From the NCBI RefSeq assembly GCF_008386575.1, contig NZ_VUOA01000018.1, positions 113,699-177,698 of the forward strand: 64,000 bases of DNA, in the 5' to 3' direction. The notes beneath the pieces were generated by a model. It searched no databases. It was not told the DNA's origin and saw nothing but the letters and a program-made list of their open reading frames with translations. Shown in pieces: positions 61,210-64,000 of the stretch; the first letter of the stretch is position 1, and every line of letters begins with the position of its first letter. Origin of the DNA: Salinarimonas soli (GTDB lineage: Bacteria > Pseudomonadota > Alphaproteobacteria > Rhizobiales > Beijerinckiaceae). Position numbers and translations under genes: made by a program.

Positions 61210-63603
61210 ATGGGACGGCAGCGCCACAACCTCATCGCCCAGCACCATCTGCCCGGCATCCTGCTCGCAAGCGAATCCGAGTGCGAGCGCTGGATCGAGG
61301 CCGGGCTCATTCCCGTCGCGGATCTCGCCCCCGCGCGCCGCTGGGGAACGCCCGCCGACCGCCGCCTCTTCGACCCCGCCGTCGTCGCGAGCCTCGCCCC
61401 CGAGGTCCCGCTCTGGCGCGAGCGCGACGAGGCGGAGGTCCGTGCCCGCCGCGGCCTGACCAGGGGCCGACCCGGCCGGGACGGGAGAGGCGATCCGACG
61501 GCCGACGACGCGGTGCGGCATCGTCGCGAGCTCGCCGCCGCGGCCGCCACGGAGAGCCTCGGCGCGAATGTGAGGCTCCTCCCGCCCAACGCCGACGGTC
61601 GGCGCGCCTACGGCGCCCTGCTCCGCCTTGATATGGAGGTCCTGCCGGACTGGACCATACCGCTTCCCGTCGAGGTCTCGGTGGACGAGCCGACCGAGAT
61701 CGAAACCCTCGTGACCGCGAGCTCCCGCCCGAGCCCCGAGGCGATGGCGTCCGCGGCAGGACCGCTCGGCACCCGCCTCCTCGCCCGTCGCGAGATCGCC
61801 GCGAGCGCCTTCGAGAGCGCGGTCCAGGCCTGGCGCGACGACCTTGACACCTATCTGGCAGCCTACGAGGACGACGAGCGGGCCGCGATCCTCACGGCCC
61901 TGCGAACGGTCGCCCGCGACCTGAAGATCATCCCCGTCGCCCAAGGCGAAGAGCCGGAGGCGATCGGTGCGCGCCTGCGGGCCGCCCTCGATAACCTGCG
62001 CTCCCGCGCCACCACGCGACGCCTGCGCTACCTGCGCGAGGCGCAGATCCGCGAGGCCTCCGGCTACGAGACCTACGCCGCGATCTTCCCCCAGGCCCGC
62101 TCGCTCGGGCGCGAGGTGCTCTTCCTCGCCGGCCCCACGAATTCCGGCAAGACCCACGAGGCGCTGCGCCTCGCTGCCGAGGCGGAGACGGCCGAGATCC
62201 TCTCGCCCCTGCGCCTCCTCGCCCTGGAGCACTACGAGCGCCTCGCCGAGGCCGGGCTCGCGGCCGGCATGGTGACCGGCGAGGAGCGGATCATGGCCGA
62301 GGGCGCGACGCATATCGCCCGCACCATCGAGACCCTCGATCTCGGCCGTGTGGTCGACGTCTGCGTCATCGACGAGGTGCAGATGCTCGGCGACGGGAGC
62401 CGCGGCTGGGCCTGGACCCAGGCGATCATCGGCGCGCCCGCGCGCCTCGTCGTGCTCACAGGCGCGCCCGAGGCGATCCCCCTCGTCGAGCATCTCCTCG
62501 CCATGACGGGAGAGGCCCTCCAGGTGAGGATCCTCAAGCGCAAGGGGGCGTTGAACGTCGAGTCCGCTCCCGTGGAGATCAAGGATCTCGGCGCCGGCGA
62601 CGCCGTGATCGCCTTCTCGCGCACCGAGATCCACGACCTGCGCACGCGTCTGGTCAAGGCCGGCCGGAGCGTCGCTACGATCTATGGGGCTCTCGGCCCC
62701 GAGGTGCGCCGGGCCGAGGCCGCGCGCTTCCGGGAGCGTGACGCCGAGGTGCTCGTCGCCACCGACGCGATCGGCATGGGCCTCAATATCGGCCCGCTGC
62801 GGCGGGTGGTATTCTCGACGCTCGCGAAGTTCGACGGCGTGCGGCGTCGGCCGCTCTCCGCCATGGAGATCAAGCAGATCGCCGGGCGGGCGGGCCGGTT
62901 CGGACACCACAATGTCGGTCTCGTGACGGCTCTCTCCGAGGCGGGCCCGTTCCGGACCCTGCGGCCGACCATCGAGGACGCTCTCCGGCAGGAGGTGCGC
63001 CTGCGGGGCAAGGCCTATGTGCGGCCGAACCGCGAGACGGTGATCGCGGCGAGCGAGGTTTTGGGCACCGAGCGCCTCGGCCAGGTGCTGCACTACCTTG
63101 GTGAGACCCTCGTCGCCGGCCATCCCGACCTGCGCATGGCGGACTTGAGCGAGGTGATCGGGGTCGCGGGGCTCCTCGACAGCGTTCCCCTGCCCATCCT
63201 CGACCGCCTCTCCTATGCCATCGCCCCAATCGACGCGCGCGACCCCGTGGCCGTCGACATCCTCGTGGGCTGGGCGCGCCAGCATGCCGGCCGCGGCTGG
63301 GTGGAGGCGCCGGGCTTCGGATCGAACGCCGACCTCGTGAAGCTCGAGGCCAGGGTCAAGATCGTCACGGCGTGGCTCTGGCTCTCGCAACGCTATCCCG
63401 ACGTCTTCCAGGACGTGGAAACGGCGATCGAGACGCGGGCGGATCTCAATGCCCGGATCGAGGAGAAGCTCGTGGCGACGTCGATCCAACGCGTGCGGGG
63501 CAAGACGGCCCATGGGGCGGAGCCCGAGCGCGGACGGGGGCGCCGGAAGGAGGGCCGGCGGGAGCGTCGGGCGCCGAAGGGCGCCTCGGCGCGGCGCGGC
63601 TGA
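61210..63603 (+). CDS. Suv3-like superfamily 2 RNA helicase
   Basis: A 797-residue helicase. Its N-terminal 290 residues are a long helical region. Motif I is GPTNSGKTHEA (about residue 308), motif II DEVQMLGD (about 387, DExH variant), then motifs Ia-III, and motif VI QIAGRAGRFG (about 556). The C-terminal part matches the mitochondrial Suv3 fold. The last 40 residues are strongly basic (RGRGRRKEGRRERRAPKGASARRG) and may bind RNA. Suv3 works in RNA turnover with a nuclease; the bacterial partner is unknown. Starts 12 bases after the previous gene. Confidence 0.9.
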   Translation: MGRQRHNLIAQHHLPGILLASESECERWIEAGLIPVADLAPARRWGTPADRRLFDPAVVASLAPEVPLWRERDEAEVRARRGLTRGRPGRDGRGDPTADDAVRHRRELAAAAATESLGANVRLLPPNADGRRAYGALLRLDMEVLPDWTIPLPVEVSVDEPTEIETLVTASSRPSPEAMASAAGPLGTRLLARREIAASAFESAVQAWRDDLDTYLAAYEDDERAAILTALRTVARDLKIIPVAQGEEPEAIGARLRAALDNLRSRATTRRLRYLREAQIREASGYETYAAIFPQARSLGREVLFLAGPTNSGKTHEALRLAAEAETAEILSPLRLLALEHYERLAEAGLAAGMVTGEERIMAEGATHIARTIETLDLGRVVDVCVIDEVQMLGDGSRGWAWTQAIIGAPARLVVLTGAPEAIPLVEHLLAMTGEALQVRILKRKGALNVESAPVEIKDLGAGDAVIAFSRTEIHDLRTRLVKAGRSVATIYGALGPEVRRAEAARFRERDAEVLVATDAIGMGLNIGPLRRVVFSTLAKFDGVRRRPLSAMEIKQIAGRAGRFGHHNVGLVTALSEAGPFRTLRPTIEDALRQEVRLRGKAYVRPNRETVIAASEVLGTERLGQVLHYLGETLVAGHPDLRMADLSEVIGVAGLLDSVPLPILDRLSYAIAPIDARDPVAVDILVGWARQHAGRGWVEAPGFGSNADLVKLEARVKIVTAWLWLSQRYPDVFQDVETAIETRADLNARIEEKLVATSIQRVRGKTAHGAEPERGRGRRKEGRRERRAPKGASARRG

Positions 63604-64000
63604 CGCCGATCACGGGGGCCGCGTTTCCCCTCTTGCATTGCCGGCGAAATCGATTATGTACGCCCTCCCCGGTGCGCCGCGCGAGCGGAACGGCACCGGT
63701 CTAGACGACGAACGCCCTCCCCGGCCCTGCCGCACGGGCGGCTCCTCAAAACAGCCCGGGGCCTCTCCCGGATCGTCGCCGACCACGCCACGAGCCGTAA
63801 CGTCCAGTCACGTTCGAGGGCTCCTCTGGCAGACGCATCATCGAGAATGGGCCGCTCGCGGTCCATCAAAGCAGACTAGCGGCAAACGAGAGTTTCCCGG
63901 GAGCGCTTCTGCTTGGGTTATAGCCAAGATGCTGCGTCGCGAGCCTGTCGGAAACTTCCGAAGATTTTTCGGATCTTGTGTTGACAGTTTCTCTGGTTAG
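63604..64000. other. Intergenic tail of the window, possible start of an RNA operon promoter
   Basis: These 397 bases hold no convincing gene. The last 60 bases are more AT-rich than the rest of the window. TTGACA at 63981-63986 could be a -35 box whose -10 box and gene lie beyond the window. Such an AT-rich stretch before TTGACA recalls rRNA or tRNA promoters, but that cannot be confirmed here. Confidence 0.35.

Noticed and set aside
60640-63513. 957-codon open frame opposite the Suv3-like gene
   Set aside because: Antisense shadow; helicase motifs lie on the plus strand.
63449-64000. 183-codon frame running to the right edge
   Set aside because: Overlaps the end of the helicase gene, has Arg/Pro/Ser-rich content and no similarity to a known family.

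Overview
This is a GC-rich chromosomal window from an alphaproteobacterium, most likely order Hyphomicrobiales and near Methylobacteriaceae/Microvirga. The support is the block rpsF-rpsR-DUF2232-rplI-dnaB-DUF29-alr-radA-cvpA-purF, an NDUFS4-type complex I subunit, HWE-type histidine kinase, DUF6894 and DUF29 proteins, an interspersed palindromic repeat of the kind common in rhizobial genomes, and GGAAC-N16/17-CGTT promoters of the alphaproteobacterial general stress sigma factor EcfG. No phage, IS element or CRISPR array was seen; the window is ordinary chromosome with an accessory-like stretch of small orphan genes at 38-45 kb.

Layout. 0-8.5 kb: the end of an Fe(III)-type ABC permease, 3-oxoacid CoA-transferase (scoAB), an AsmA protein, a PotABC-type transporter without its binding protein, and rpe. 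8.5-15.4 kb: an OprB-type porin, purB, a small conserved protein, an RBBP9-type hydrolase and a CACHE-PAS-GGDEF-EAL protein. 15.6-25.3 kb: the ribosomal/replication/repair block named above. 25.3-33.7 kb: an SDR, a nested repeat locus, cidA/lrgB-type membrane proteins, a DadA-like dehydrogenase, a BASS-type transporter, maeB and a SolA-like oxidase. 33.7-45 kb: a thioesterase/HAD pair, a Crp-type regulator divergent from an NhaP-type antiporter, a tyrosine phosphatase, tRNA-Pro(TGG) and many small secreted or unknown proteins, one ending in the zinc ribbon of B12-dependent ribonucleotide reductase. 44.8-52.5 kb: an HWE kinase coupled to a double KaiC-like ATPase, then a PaoABC-type molybdenum aldehyde oxidoreductase and an MRJP/yellow-family secreted protein. 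52.6-63.6 kb: an SDR, DUF3140, a TreS-type glucosyltransferase, a nitroreductase, an LLM flavin oxidoreductase, ethanolamine ammonia-lyase (eutBC) and a Suv3-like RNA helicase.

How it fits together. The most interesting region is 52.5-60.6 kb. Exact EcfG-type promoters precede the SDR, the DUF3140-treS pair, and the divergent LLM oxidoreductase and eutBC genes. The last two share one almost symmetric element (GGAACG-N16-CGTTCC) that reads as a consensus promoter on both strands. A near-consensus copy also precedes treS and another the MRJP/aldehyde oxidoreductase genes. HWE kinases are known inputs to the PhyR-NepR-EcfG cascade, and one lies a few kilobases away coupled to a KaiC-like ATPase. 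A stress-induced module combining trehalose metabolism, redox enzymes and ethanolamine breakdown is therefore a reasonable hypothesis; the regulatory link is inferred, not shown. Around 20-32 kb, alr, a DadA-like enzyme, CidA/LrgB and malic enzyme all touch alanine or pyruvate.
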